This document shows, piece by piece, positions 7,035 to 14,890 of a DNA stretch of 26,780 nucleotides. The position numbers were made by a program, and so were the translations under genes. The notes under the pieces are model-generated. The model ran no database searches, was not told the origin of the DNA, and saw nothing but the letters and a program-made list of their open reading frames with translations. The stretch's first letter is position 1, and every line of letters starts with the position of its first letter. The stretch comes from JBBIQS01 sp037442205. Lineage in GTDB: Bacteria > Myxococcota > Myxococcia > Myxococcales > UBA5297. The stretch covers positions 1 to 26,780 of the forward strand of contig JBBIQS010000102.1 in assembly GCA_037442205.1 (NCBI GenBank). The letters run 5' to 3'.

Positions 7035-8057
7035 CTACATCCGCGACCGCCAGTAGAGCGCCAGCTCGAGCATGCGGCTGGCGAAGCCCCACTCGTTGTC
7101 GAACCAGACCAGCAGGTTCGCCTGGCGGCGTCCGGCGACGCGAGTCTGGCTGACATCGACGATGGCCGAGTAGGGGCTGTGGACGAAGTCGGCCGAGGCG
7201 TGGGGATCGCTGGAGCAGGAGAGCAGCCCGGACCAGGGGCCGTCGGCGGCGGCATTCATGCACTGGTTGAGCTCGGCGGCGCTGACGTCGCGGGCGAGCG
7301 CCACCGTCAGGTCGATGGCCGAGACATTGAGCACCGGGATGCGGATCGCCTTGGCCTGGACCTTTCCCTCGAGCGCCGGCATCAGCCGCTCGATGCCCCG
7401 CGCCAGGCCGGTGGAGACCGGGATCATCGACTGCATCGCCGAGCGGGTGCGGCGCAGGTCGGCGTGGTGGTAGCCGTCGATCAGCGGCTGGTCGTTCATC
7501 ACTGAGTGCAGGGTGGTCATCGAGGCCTGCTCGATGCCGAAGGCCTGCTGGAGCAGGGTCAACACCGGGACGATAGCGTTGGTGGTGCAGGAGGCGGCGG
7601 AGACCAGCCGGTCGTCAGGGCCGAGCTCCGGCTGGTTGATGCCCATGACGATGGTGCGGTCGACGTCGCTGGCGGCCTGGCCGGGGTGCGAGAGCAGCAG
7701 CCGCGGGCAGCCGGCCTCGAGGAAGCGCTCCAGCTCGCGGCGCTGGCCGTAGCGGCCGGAGCACTCCAGCACCAGATCCACGCCCAGGCCGCGCCAGTCG
7801 ATCTCCTCCGGAGTGAAGGCGTGGCTGACCGGGATCGCGGCGCCGTCGATGCGCAGCGCGCCGCCGGTGGCCTCGACCTTGCCCGAGAAGCGGCCGTGGG
7901 TGGAGTCGAAGCGGGTGAGGTAGGCGATGCTGTCGAGATCGGCGGGCTCGTTGATGGCGACGATCTCCATCTCCCCGCGCCGGTCCGATTCGTAGAGGGC
8001 GCGCAGCAGGCAGCGCCCGATCCGGCCGTAGCCGTTGATGGCGACTCGCAGGGGCAT
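7035..8057 (-). CDS. epd: Erythrose-4-phosphate dehydrogenase-type (Epd/GapB) NAD-dependent dehydrogenase, 340 aa
   Basis: A member of the GAPDH superfamily, cytosolic. It would oxidise D-erythrose 4-phosphate to 4-phosphoerythronate (a vitamin B6 precursor step) or glyceraldehyde 3-phosphate. The Rossmann motif INGYGRIGR is at residues 7-15, the catalytic Cys157 is in SAASCTTN and the general base is His184 in TTLHS. Features matching Epd rather than classical GAPDH are AINEPAD at residues 34-40 (Glu where GAPDH usually has Asp), LLSHPG at 121-126 and the DQPLIDGYHHADLRRTRSA region. The length is normal. The ATG at 8057 begins right at the Rossmann strand; a TTG 12 codons earlier is less likely. 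Upstream, TGCTAGGGT on the minus strand could be an extended -10. No pyridoxal or glycolysis gene is adjacent, so the true substrate is uncertain. Confidence 0.8.
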   Translation of the reverse strand: MPLRVAINGYGRIGRCLLRALYESDRRGEMEIVAINEPADLDSIAYLTRFDSTHGRFSGKVEATGGALRIDGAAIPVSHAFTPEEIDWRGLGVDLVLECSGRYGQRRELERFLEAGCPRLLLSHPGQAASDVDRTIVMGINQPELGPDDRLVSAASCTTNAIVPVLTLLQQAFGIEQASMTTLHSVMNDQPLIDGYHHADLRRTRSAMQSMIPVSTGLARGIERLMPALEGKVQAKAIRIPVLNVSAIDLTVALARDVSAAELNQCMNAAADGPWSGLLSCSSDPHASADFVHSPYSAIVDVSQTRVAGRRQANLLVWFDNEWGFASRMLELALYWRSRM

Positions 8058-8211
8058 GGTGGACTCGCTCAGGTGAAGGTTCTTCGGGGCCAAGGCGACT
8101 CGCCGGACCCTAGCATTGGATGCGGCGGCGCGGGCGTTGGGTTTCCCGAGACAGGACGCGCTGTTGCGGCCGCGGAGCGGGCGCCAATTCGCGGGGGACG
8201 AGCCCTGCTTC

Positions 8212-8778
8212 TCAGCCCGCTGGACTGACCCGCCGCATCGCGAAGAAGAACGGCTGCTCGATCCCGCGCAGGTCCATCAGCCCGAGCAGCGTGTCCTGAT
8301 CCACGCGGCGGAAGTTGTCGTTGATCGGCAGGAAGTCGTAGAGCATCGCCGCGCTGAGCTTGCCGCGGAACTCGAGCATCCGCAGGCGGGCGGTGGGAGC
8401 CTTCGTGCGCAGCAGCGGGCGCACCAGCGCGAACAGCGCGCGGACGAGACCGGGCCTGAGCCAGCTGGCGTTGAGCAATGACATCGGCAGAAACCGCGAG
8501 GTGATCGGGAAGACCTTGCCGCCGGCCTCGACGAGCAGCGGATGCACCTGCTCGGCGTCGAGGAACTCCTTGCCGTACCAGCCCAGCGCCACCAGCAGGT
8601 CGTCCAGCGGATGTCCGGTCGGCAGCCCGCTGCCCTTCCAGCGGCCGATCAGCTCGTCGAGCCCGACTGGCGGCAGCGAGTCGTAGAAGGCCAGCGCCTC
8701 GGCGGATGTGGTGCCGGTCTTCTCGCGCTCCTCGAGCCAGGAAAGGGGAGACGAGGCGGGCGATTGCGAGGCTTCCAT
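8212..8778 (-). CDS. GXWXG / DUF4334 domain protein, 188 aa
   Basis: The sequence carries the motif that names the GXWXG domain, GRWKG at residues 45-49, followed by GHPLDDLLVALGWYGKEF. The C-terminal half (from about residue 125: LRMLEFRGKLSAAMLYDFLPIND...LLGLMDLRG) fits the DUF4334 partner domain usually fused to it. The two-domain order and the size are typical of the family, whose biochemical function is not established; a small cytosolic lipid- or metabolite-binding role is often suggested. The ATG at 8778 has GAGGG nine bases upstream. It follows the dehydrogenase on the same strand but is transcribed before it, with 154 bp between them, so an operon is possible but not shown. Confidence 0.85.
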   Translation of the reverse strand: MEASQSPASSPLSWLEEREKTGTTSAEALAFYDSLPPVGLDELIGRWKGSGLPTGHPLDDLLVALGWYGKEFLDAEQVHPLLVEAGGKVFPITSRFLPMSLLNASWLRPGLVRALFALVRPLLRTKAPTARLRMLEFRGKLSAAMLYDFLPINDNFRRVDQDTLLGLMDLRGIEQPFFFAMRRVSPAG

Positions 8779-8858
8779 CGGATGTCCCTCGTAGGCTGCC
8801 AGCCCGGGCGCAGCCTGCTCAAGTCGAGCCCAGATGTAAGAAAGAAGAACCCGCTTCG

Positions 8859-9098
8859 CTACTTCCAGTCCCGGTCGGCGCGAACTCCGTCGAGCAAGGA
8901 GAGCGCGGTGCCTGGTGGCAGGCCGAGGCCTCGCGCCCTCCAGGTCCAGCCTTCCTTGGAGAGTCTGGGGCGGGTGATCTCCCCGGCTTCAGCCATTTGT
9001 TCAAGGATGTTCTCCAGCGCCGACCGGCGCCGCCAGGCCATTAGTGACTGCAGCCTCTTCCACAGCACTCGAATGAGATGAGCGGTGGGCGCTTTCAT
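8859..9098 (-). CDS. Small protein, possibly an orphan or truncated antitoxin, 79 aa
   Basis: A short basic protein with many Arg and Trp in the N-terminal 25 residues. The C-terminal half (MAEAGEITRPRLS...LPPGTALSLLDGVRADRDW) resembles the toxin-binding tail of Phd/VapB-type antitoxins, with a G-x-I-x-x-P turn, a proline-rich spacer and a terminal acidic-basic helix. That reading is from memory of the family and is weak. No PIN-domain or other toxin partner is next to it. An in-frame TGA two codons before the ATG excludes a longer N-terminus, so a DNA-binding domain would be missing or reduced. Third-position GC is lower than in the neighbours. It may be a remnant. Confidence 0.4.
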   Translation of the reverse strand: MKAPTAHLIRVLWKRLQSLMAWRRRSALENILEQMAEAGEITRPRLSKEGWTWRARGLGLPPGTALSLLDGVRADRDWK

Positions 9099-9167
9099 GT
9101 CTCAACCTTAGTCATGCGGAGCCAATCGCCCTCCTGCATCGGGCTGCCACGACTTCCGAGGCCCGGC

Positions 9168-9794
9168 TCAGCTTGCGGCATCCTCGGCAACCGGCACCTT
9201 CGGTCGCTGCACCGCCCAGAACGCCAGCGCGCTGCCGATGAGGATGAACAGCGCCGACAGCGAGAACACCGGCATCATCAGCTTCGACTCGCGCAGCGCC
9301 AGCACCATCAGCCCGAACAACAGCAGCCCCATGTGCAGCAGGCCCGAGCCGACCCGCACCAGCCTTCCCTCGCGCACGAAGCGCAGCGACCCGGCCCCGG
9401 CGATGGTCAGCACCACCACCGCCGCCTGGATCAGCGAGGCCAGCCCGACGTACACCGCCAGCCCGAGCTGCCCGCTGCCGCTCACCAGCCCGGAGAGCAA
9501 CCCGGCCCCGGCCAGCGCCACCGACACCGCCATCAGCGCCCGCCGCTCGAACAGCCGCTTGGGCACGCACAGCCCCATCACCGCCACCAGCGCCACCACC
9601 TGCGGCAGCGCGATGGCGTTCATCGTCTCCAGGTAGCCGGGGTAGCCGCTCTCCATCCAGCCGTCGATCGCCCGCTGCGCCCAGGCCACGTAGACCGTCC
9701 CCAGCAGCGACTGGATCCCCAGCCCGCCCAAGAGCAGGAGCGTGGTCACCATCAGCGCGAAGTCCCAGTTGAGGCCCTTCTTCGGCTGCTCCAC
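9168..9794 (-). CDS. Polytopic membrane protein of a cytochrome c assembly unit (CcmF C-terminal-like?), 208 aa
   Basis: About six transmembrane segments with short loops. The helix around VGSGLLHMGLLLFGLMV (about 155-171) places a His inside a Gly-rich helix, much like the A-H-L-G helices in the C-terminal half of CcmF. With the preceding gene it could form a split CcmF-like haem-handling unit in the inner membrane; this is an inference. The start is GTG at 9794, with GGAGG five bases upstream. This ribosome-binding site lies right after the TGA of the upstream gene, with only 14 bp between genes, so the two are co-transcribed and probably translationally coupled. A longer open frame upstream is the shadow of the first gene. 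Confidence 0.7.
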   Translation of the reverse strand: MEQPKKGLNWDFALMVTTLLLLGGLGIQSLLGTVYVAWAQRAIDGWMESGYPGYLETMNAIALPQVVALVAVMGLCVPKRLFERRALMAVSVALAGAGLLSGLVSGSGQLGLAVYVGLASLIQAAVVVLTIAGAGSLRFVREGRLVRVGSGLLHMGLLLFGLMVLALRESKLMMPVFSLSALFILIGSALAFWAVQRPKVPVAEDAAS

Positions 9795-9808
9795 GGCTTC
9801 CTCCAGCT

Positions 9809-10777
9809 TCAGGCGACCGAGTGCGCCCCGGGCACGAAGTAGGTGGTCAGGTAGGTCAGCACCAGCGCCACGAACGACGCCAGCCCCAGGCCGGCGCTCA
9901 CCGCCCACATCCCCGGCCGGCGCAGGTAGAGCCGCGCGTGCAGCCAGGCCGAGTAGAGCAGCCACATCATCAGCGACATGTTGATCTTGCCCGACCACCA
10001 CCAGGCCTGGTCCTTCCAGGCCATCAGCGCCCAGGGAATCCCCAGCAGAATCCCGGCGGTCAGCGGCAGGTAGCCCACTCGCGCCCAGCCGCCGGCCAGC
10101 GACTCCAGCTCGTAGTCGCGCCGCGGGATGGCCCGCGCCAGCGCCGCGAAGCTGACCACGAACGCCCCGTAGGCCGCGAACAACAGCGGCGGATGGACCC
10201 ACATGTACCAGGCGTTGTAGTAGCCCTCGCGCGCCCCCTGCATCCCGCGAAAGGCCCCGAAGGCGGTCCACAGATCGGCTGAGCGCATCGCCTCGGCGTA
10301 GCCGCGGTACTGGGCGAAGAAGCGCGGCAGCGGCTCGGCGAACGGCTTGCCCTGGATCAGCGCCAGCCCGGTCAGGAGCGCCGCCAGCACGCCCAGTATT
10401 GGCAACAGCCGCTCCCTCTGCCGCCGCACCAACAGCGCGATCGCCGACAGCATCAGCGCCCAGACATAGAGCTTCTCCGACTCGATCCACAGCGGCACCG
10501 CGACCCGGCCGATGAGGTTGTTGAAGCGCGGGTCGACGACGATCGCCGCGTCGTAGATCGCCAGGTGGAGGCGCACCAGCGCCGCCTCGCCGGCGAGCAG
10601 GACCAAGAGCAGCAGGGCGATCGCGCTCCGGCGAAAGTGGGCCAGCGGCGCCGCCAGGCTGACCGCCGCCAGCAGGCCGGCCGCGAAACACAGCGCCACC
10701 GTCAGCGGCAGGTCGAGCTGGGAAAGGGACTGCCGGGCGACGTCGAGCTGGGCTAGCGCAGAGGAGAGATCGGCCAT
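9809..10777 (-). CDS. CcmF/CcsA-family cytochrome c assembly protein with an altered WWD motif, 322 aa
   Basis: An inner-membrane protein with about eight helices that should handle haem on the periplasmic side during c-type cytochrome maturation. Family landmarks are a membrane His in MWVHPPLLFAAYGAF (His195), the lead-in LTAGILLGIPWA (239-250), the Trp-rich segment WKDQAWWWSGKIN (254-266) and MWLLYSAWLHARL with His280. Aligned on N-x-S-x-M-x-W-L, the canonical W-x-W-D-P of the WWD domain becomes WWWSG, so the Asp and Pro are absent. The length is that of CcsA or an N-terminal half of CcmF, and the companion gene directly downstream may supply the rest. The ATG at 10777 has no obvious ribosome-binding site. 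No other ccm gene or cytochrome is visible nearby. Confidence 0.75.
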   Translation of the reverse strand: MADLSSALAQLDVARQSLSQLDLPLTVALCFAAGLLAAVSLAAPLAHFRRSAIALLLLVLLAGEAALVRLHLAIYDAAIVVDPRFNNLIGRVAVPLWIESEKLYVWALMLSAIALLVRRQRERLLPILGVLAALLTGLALIQGKPFAEPLPRFFAQYRGYAEAMRSADLWTAFGAFRGMQGAREGYYNAWYMWVHPPLLFAAYGAFVVSFAALARAIPRRDYELESLAGGWARVGYLPLTAGILLGIPWALMAWKDQAWWWSGKINMSLMMWLLYSAWLHARLYLRRPGMWAVSAGLGLASFVALVLTYLTTYFVPGAHSVA

Positions 10778-10900
10778 CGCCGCGAAACTCTAGAAAATTT
10801 TGGCCCGCCGCGCACCTGGCTCCTTTCGCCGGCTCCGCCCGGACGGCTTGTGCTAGTGTTCACCGGTGGAAATTCGGGGCGGGGCCGATCGGAGGGACTC

Positions 10901-11515
10901 GTGATCGACTCAGGGCGCTATCCGCGCCTGGCGGAGTACGTGGCCTCGCTGCCGCAGGGGCTGGCATCGTTTCCCGACTGCCGCGCCAAGGGCTCCATCA
11001 TCCGCCATCTGCTGGAGAAGCATCCGCTGTCGCGCGATGCCGGGTTGCCGCCGGAGCTCATGGCGGTGATCGAGAAGCCGGTCTCCAGCTCGGCCTGGGT
11101 TCCCGAGTGCGTGTGCATGGCGCTGCACCTGGCCATCGGTGACGCCTACAAGATGAGCCCCGCCGAGTACACGCGCTGGCTCTACGAGCACAACGCCGGG
11201 CTGCTCGAAGGCCGGTTCATGTTCAAGGCGGTGATGTCGGTGACCAGCCCGGCGGTGCTGATGCAGGGCGCGGGCATTCGCTTCAACAGCTTCCGGCAGG
11301 GGACCCACTTCGCGATTCTCGGCCGGACCGGCAACGTCATCGACTATCAGATCAGCTTTCCCCCCGGGCTCTACAACGAGCTGTGTCTCGACGCCTTTAC
11401 CGCGGCCTTTCAGGCGGCGCTGGACATGACCAAGGCCCAGAACCTGAGGCTCAAGCGGACCGCCGTCGAGCCGGGAGTAGCCAGGTTCGCGGTGAGCTGG
11501 GGCGCCTGGACCTAG
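10901..11515 (+). CDS. TIGR02265/DUF2378-type protein, 204 aa
   Basis: The pattern resembles the TIGR02265 (DUF2378) family, known mainly from myxobacteria: a 200-residue cytosolic protein with an Arg-Tyr-Pro start, a conserved Trp in the SSSAWVPE region (near residue 80), a central GDAYKMSPAEYTRWLYE helix and a C-terminal FRQGTHFAILGRTGNVIDYQISFPPG beta segment. Biochemical function is not known for the family; several members occur next to regulators. The start is GTG at 10901, chosen for GGAGG six bases upstream; an in-frame ATG at 10850 lacks such a site. TGCTAGTGT at about 10850 could be the -10 of its promoter. It is divergent from the cytochrome assembly pair, with 123 bp between starts. 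Confidence 0.65.
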   Translation: MIDSGRYPRLAEYVASLPQGLASFPDCRAKGSIIRHLLEKHPLSRDAGLPPELMAVIEKPVSSSAWVPECVCMALHLAIGDAYKMSPAEYTRWLYEHNAGLLEGRFMFKAVMSVTSPAVLMQGAGIRFNSFRQGTHFAILGRTGNVIDYQISFPPGLYNELCLDAFTAAFQAALDMTKAQNLRLKRTAVEPGVARFAVSWGAWT

Positions 11516-11734
11516 CGGCCGCTGGTCTCGGAGCGCCCGCGCCAGCGGCGCCCGGATCAGGTGGCACACGATGGCGGTGAGCGGTCGGGCCCTTGGCGGA
11601 CGCCTGGCCGGGCGACGCTGGTGCAGGCCGCTCTCCGCCGGCCGCCTGACCGATCCCGCCGAGGGCGGCGGAGGATGGCGCAAGTATTGGAAATGAGGAT
11701 TGAAAACAGGTTCCGTGGCGTCTGTTCCTCTCGC

Positions 11735-11980
11735 CCGCGGCGCCAACGCCAGATGCCGCAGGATGGCGGTGTGCCGTCCCAGCCGCTCGCCGCCGCGGCC
11801 TTCTCCCGAGGGCACCGAGCTGAGCTGCCACTCCTCGATGAAGCGCTCCATCGCTCCGGGGCTGCCCTGGACCAGATCGCCGGCGACCTTGCGCAGATCG
11901 ACGCGCTGCTCGGGAAGCAGGCGCCCGCCGATCGTGCCGCCGGCTGGGCCTCTCGCTCCAGGTGCAGAGCGCGTCCCTGA
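11735..11980 (-). pseudogene. Frameshifted copy of the 3' end of the DTW-domain gene
   Basis: About 200 bp (from GGCGCC near 11738) match the 3' end of the gene at 13715-14890 at roughly 90 percent by eye, including 45 identical bases around TCCCGAGGGCACCGAGCTGA. Translation on the minus strand gives QRVDLRKVAGDLVQGSP and FIEEWQLSSVPSGEGRGGERL in both copies. Further toward the N-terminal side the match continues (DALCTWSE here, DVLCTWGD in the intact gene) but in another frame, because the intervening stretch is 26 rather than 27 bases. A second, weaker fragment of the extreme C-terminus (LTAIVCHLIRAP versus LTAIARHLARAP) lies near 11530-11590. The remainder of 11516-12059 shows no gene. Confidence 0.75.
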
Positions 11981-12059
11981 TTTGCGCCCGAGGAGCTTCC
12001 GAACCAGCCGGCACCGCCATGAATGGTCAGCGCTCATCGGAATCGCCCCGATGCCATTC

Positions 12060-13382
12060 CTAGGGCTTCTTGATGCAGGCTTGCCAGCCACCTTTCACAA
12101 AGGTCGCCTTGTCGCACCAGACGGCGACCGGGTAATAATCCCCCATCACCTTCTGGGCGCACTGCCCAGCGGTGTCCAGAGCGCTTCGGTCTGGAACGTT
12201 CGGGAACGTGATGTCAACCGTGCAGCCGGCCGCCCAGGCATTTTGGACCGCATGGGGAAAATTGGCCGCTGGCAGCATGTTTCGTAAAAGCACGAACTTC
12301 GGGTACTGCTCATCGCCGTACGGCAGCCAGCTGACATTGGGCTGCTGCAACCATTTGGGTCGGACCGGGTCGTCAGAAATGACGACGGTATAGTAATTTC
12401 CTTCGAGATTTGTGTTCAGATCGGTCGCGCAACCAATGTTTGGAAGCGGCATCGCGAAGTCCTGCTCGCACAAGGCCCAATACCGAACGTCGACGGTCCG
12501 GAAGCCCCGCGATGGCACCCAAATCGGCGAACCGTTGAAGGTGTCGGGGAAGCCCGGAGCTTTGCCGTGTATGATGATGATCCGCCCGGGTTGGTATTTC
12601 TCCCCCGGCCACATCATCATGTATTTGTTGTCCGGGTTGGGCCATAGAATCGACGGCGGGTTTAGCAGTGACCCAAACCACAGCCGATCAGAGGACGGCG
12701 TGCCTTCGTTCACCTTCAGATCGAGGGCTGGTGGAAGGAGAAATTGGGCAAAGGCATTCGCATCCAGCCACTTATTGATCGGCGAACAGGTCTCCAGCGG
12801 AAGGCTGGCACCGTTTTGGCCGGTCAGGGTTATGGTGGGCAGCGGCACCCCGCCCATCAGGCTTTGACCGCGCAGGGAGGGATCGGCGTTCGCGGCGTAC
12901 ATCCGCATGACGACCCAGACGAGGTCCGACGATACTGCAATCGTATTCCCCGAGCTCGATCCGGTGCGCGAGATTACGACGGTATAAGTGCCGCTGCGAC
13001 CGCCCGGTGGGACGAACGGGTTGGTGCTGCCCGGATCGGGGGCGATCTGGGTGTCGTACAGATGGTGCTCTACGAGGTGGAATCCTTTGTTTGTGTTCTT
13101 TGCGGCGTCGTAATCCAGAGTCTCGTAGGCGGTGAAAGAGAAATACCGGACGTTGGGATAGGTGCCCTTGAGCGTCATTGCTTTATACGTCGGGTCAAAG
13201 GGCATGATCCAATACCGGGCGGTGCTGTCGGGGCCCTGTATGTTGCCGGATCCCTCGGGCGAGATCAGGAGCGGCCATGCACAGTTTCGCGAATTAAAAT
13301 TCTGAGCGCGAGCGACCCCGGGAGGTCCTGGGAGCGTCAGGGTGGCAAGAGCAATGAAAACGCCAATGCGGAACGCGGTCAT
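12060..13382 (-). CDS. Secreted protein of unknown function, lower GC than neighbours, 440 aa
   Basis: A Sec signal peptide (MTAFRIGVFIALATL..., cleavage near GVARA|QN) gives a periplasmic or extracellular product. The mature part has RYWIMPFDPTYKAMTLKGTYPNVRYFSFTAYE, then DTQIAPDPGSTNPFVPPG and YTVVIS. I recall this arrangement (compact beta strands, R-Y-x-S-F-x-x-Y, D-I/A-PDPGS-NPF) from uncharacterised exported proteins of Actinobacteria and Rhizobiales, some near DUF1254/DUF1214 families. A C-terminal Cys-containing segment ends GGWQACIKKP. Five Cys in the mature part suggest disulphides. The ATG at 13382 has AAGGAG eight bases upstream, a better site than most genes here. Three sampled 60-base lines hold 28-36 G+C, far below the surrounding genes, which points to transfer. 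It lies between two copies of the DTW-gene 3' end. Confidence 0.8.
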   Translation of the reverse strand: MTAFRIGVFIALATLTLPGPPGVARAQNFNSRNCAWPLLISPEGSGNIQGPDSTARYWIMPFDPTYKAMTLKGTYPNVRYFSFTAYETLDYDAAKNTNKGFHLVEHHLYDTQIAPDPGSTNPFVPPGGRSGTYTVVISRTGSSSGNTIAVSSDLVWVVMRMYAANADPSLRGQSLMGGVPLPTITLTGQNGASLPLETCSPINKWLDANAFAQFLLPPALDLKVNEGTPSSDRLWFGSLLNPPSILWPNPDNKYMMMWPGEKYQPGRIIIIHGKAPGFPDTFNGSPIWVPSRGFRTVDVRYWALCEQDFAMPLPNIGCATDLNTNLEGNYYTVVISDDPVRPKWLQQPNVSWLPYGDEQYPKFVLLRNMLPAANFPHAVQNAWAAGCTVDITFPNVPDRSALDTAGQCAQKVMGDYYPVAVWCDKATFVKGGWQACIKKP

Positions 13383-13714
13383 CGCTAATTCTCCTTTGTG
13401 TGCTGGGTCGGAACCTTGGCCTGGGTGTGGGGGACGTGGTTCGAAGGAGTCGCGCCTTTGCGAAGGCGACTCGGAATGAAGTCATGGAATGCCCGGGCAG
13501 CGTTCTGAGCGGACTTGCCCGGCAGGGAGGATGAGGTGCCTCTTGGCGACTGGGCCCGCTGATTCCCGAGCTTTGGCTCGCGCCTAGGGATTTTGAAGGC
13601 CCTTTCGGGGCGACCCTGCCGCTAGCTGAGGCGGAGCTGAGGCGGAAGAGATGCGGTGTGAGGCATCGGAGGCGCGTGGGGGAGCTGGTTCGCGCGCCCA
13701 AATGAAAGCCGCAA
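13383..13714. other. 332-bp intergenic region
   Basis: Lies between the secreted-protein start and the stop of the DTW-domain gene, both on the minus strand. It holds the AAGGAG site of the secreted-protein gene and an 11-bp direct repeat (GCTGAGGCGGA twice, near 13624-13646). I found no coding frame with a plausible protein, no clear terminator for the DTW gene and no confident promoter. Confidence 0.4.
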
Positions 13715-14890
13715 CTACGCTCGTCGTGTCCGCGGCGCCCGCGCCAGATGCCGCGCGATGGCCGTGAGCTGCCCCAGCCGCTCGCCGCCGCGCCCTTCTC
13801 CCGAGGGCACCGAGCTGAGCTGCCACTCCTCGATGAAGCGATCCATCGCTCCGGGGCTGCCCTGGACTAGATCGCCGGCCACCTTCCTGAGGTCGACGCG
13901 CTGCGCCGGAAGCCGGGCGCCCGCCGACTCCGCCAGCTGCAGGGCGTAGTCGCCCCAGGTGCAGAGCACGTCGCCCTCGCGCAGGAAGGCGCTCCAGCGC
14001 GGCGCCAGCTCCTCCCGCGGCAGGCCGGCCAGGATCCGTTCCGCCGGCAGCCGGGTGTGGACCGGCGTCGACGGCGCGAGCGGAAAGGACGGCGCCAGCA
14101 CCGCCTCGAAGGTCTCCCCGGTCGAGAGGCGGCAGGCGAGCCAGTGGATCAGCTCGTCCGGATGCGCCCCGGGCAGCCGCGCGTTCCAGGCGTTGGCCTC
14201 GGCCACCGCGCACACCAACTGCGAGCCCGGATCGGTGAGCGCCCGCGGCAGCCGCGGGGCCTTGTCGGGCTGGCCGGCCCAGCGGAAGCGGTGGCGACTG
14301 GCTTCGCCGCGCCGGCTTTCGCGGTGCTTTTCCTGTAGCGACACCAGCCGGCGCAGCGGCGCCATCAGCCTCTCGAAGATCGCCTCATCGCCTTCGAGGA
14401 TCGCCAGCGCGTGGGCCAGCGCCTCGAGCGTGGAGACGTAGTCGCCGCGCGGCTCCTGGCGGATGGTGTACTCGCTTGGCGGCGGGTCGAGCCGGTAGCG
14501 CGGCAGCTGGGCCACCGCCGGGTTGTCGCGCACCAGCGACTTGGCGGTGGACCAGGTGCCGTCGACCACCACCAGCGTGATCGGGCCACTGGGAGGCGCG
14601 CTGGCGAGGTCGACCGAACCCGGGCCCGGCCAGAGCAGCGCCGCCGGGCGCGAGGGGTCGCCCAGCTCGCCCGTCAGCTCGGAATTCGAGGAGAAATCGA
14701 TGCCGACGAACAGCCGCGAGTTGGGCAGGCACAGGCTCGCCATGCGGGCCGTTCCCACAGGGACCTTCCGCTCGCGCGGATGCTGGAGGAGCAGGACCCG
14801 CGTGCGCGAGGGCAGCGTGGGCAGCTGGTCGCAATAGCAGACCGCGGCGGGGCGCAGGCAGCGGGGACAAATAGAGCGGGGCTCGGACAT
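13715..14890 (-). CDS. DTW-domain tRNA-uridine aminocarboxypropyltransferase-like protein with extra C-terminal domain, 391 aa
   Basis: The N-terminal 200 residues are a DTW domain: zinc-type Cys8, Cys11, Cys18 and Cys20 (CPRCLRPAAVCYC), LLQHPRERK (34-42), the signature DGTW at 110-113 and SEYTIRQEP near 139-147. Family members (TapT/TuaA) transfer the 3-amino-3-carboxypropyl group of SAM to uridine in tRNA variable or D loops. Single-domain members are about 200-250 residues; here about 180 more follow. That part (LVCAVAEANAWNARLPG...DELIHWLACRL...VLCTWGDYALQL...VDLRKVAGDL) might be an RNase H-fold or exonuclease-like domain because of its spaced acidic residues, but this is a guess. The ATG at 14890 starts next to the Cys cluster; an ATG six codons upstream is the alternative. 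Its 3' end is duplicated at 11735-11980. Confidence 0.8.
   Translation of the reverse strand: MSEPRSICPRCLRPAAVCYCDQLPTLPSRTRVLLLQHPRERKVPVGTARMASLCLPNSRLFVGIDFSSNSELTGELGDPSRPAALLWPGPGSVDLASAPPSGPITLVVVDGTWSTAKSLVRDNPAVAQLPRYRLDPPPSEYTIRQEPRGDYVSTLEALAHALAILEGDEAIFERLMAPLRRLVSLQEKHRESRRGEASRHRFRWAGQPDKAPRLPRALTDPGSQLVCAVAEANAWNARLPGAHPDELIHWLACRLSTGETFEAVLAPSFPLAPSTPVHTRLPAERILAGLPREELAPRWSAFLREGDVLCTWGDYALQLAESAGARLPAQRVDLRKVAGDLVQGSPGAMDRFIEEWQLSSVPSGEGRGGERLGQLTAIARHLARAPRTRRA
13733..13985. repeat. Direct-repeat partner of 11735-11980
   Basis: The 3' end of the intact DTW-domain gene is repeated in the same orientation about 2.0 kb away. The two copies bracket the lower-GC secreted-protein gene. 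The copy here is in frame and intact; the distant one is frameshifted. Confidence 0.75.

Noticed and set aside
9168..10691. A 507-codon minus-strand frame that would fuse both cytochrome assembly genes
   Set aside because: Its first 300 codons are an out-of-frame shadow of the CcmF/CcsA-like gene. GGAGG-N5-GTG at 9794 gives a clear separate start.
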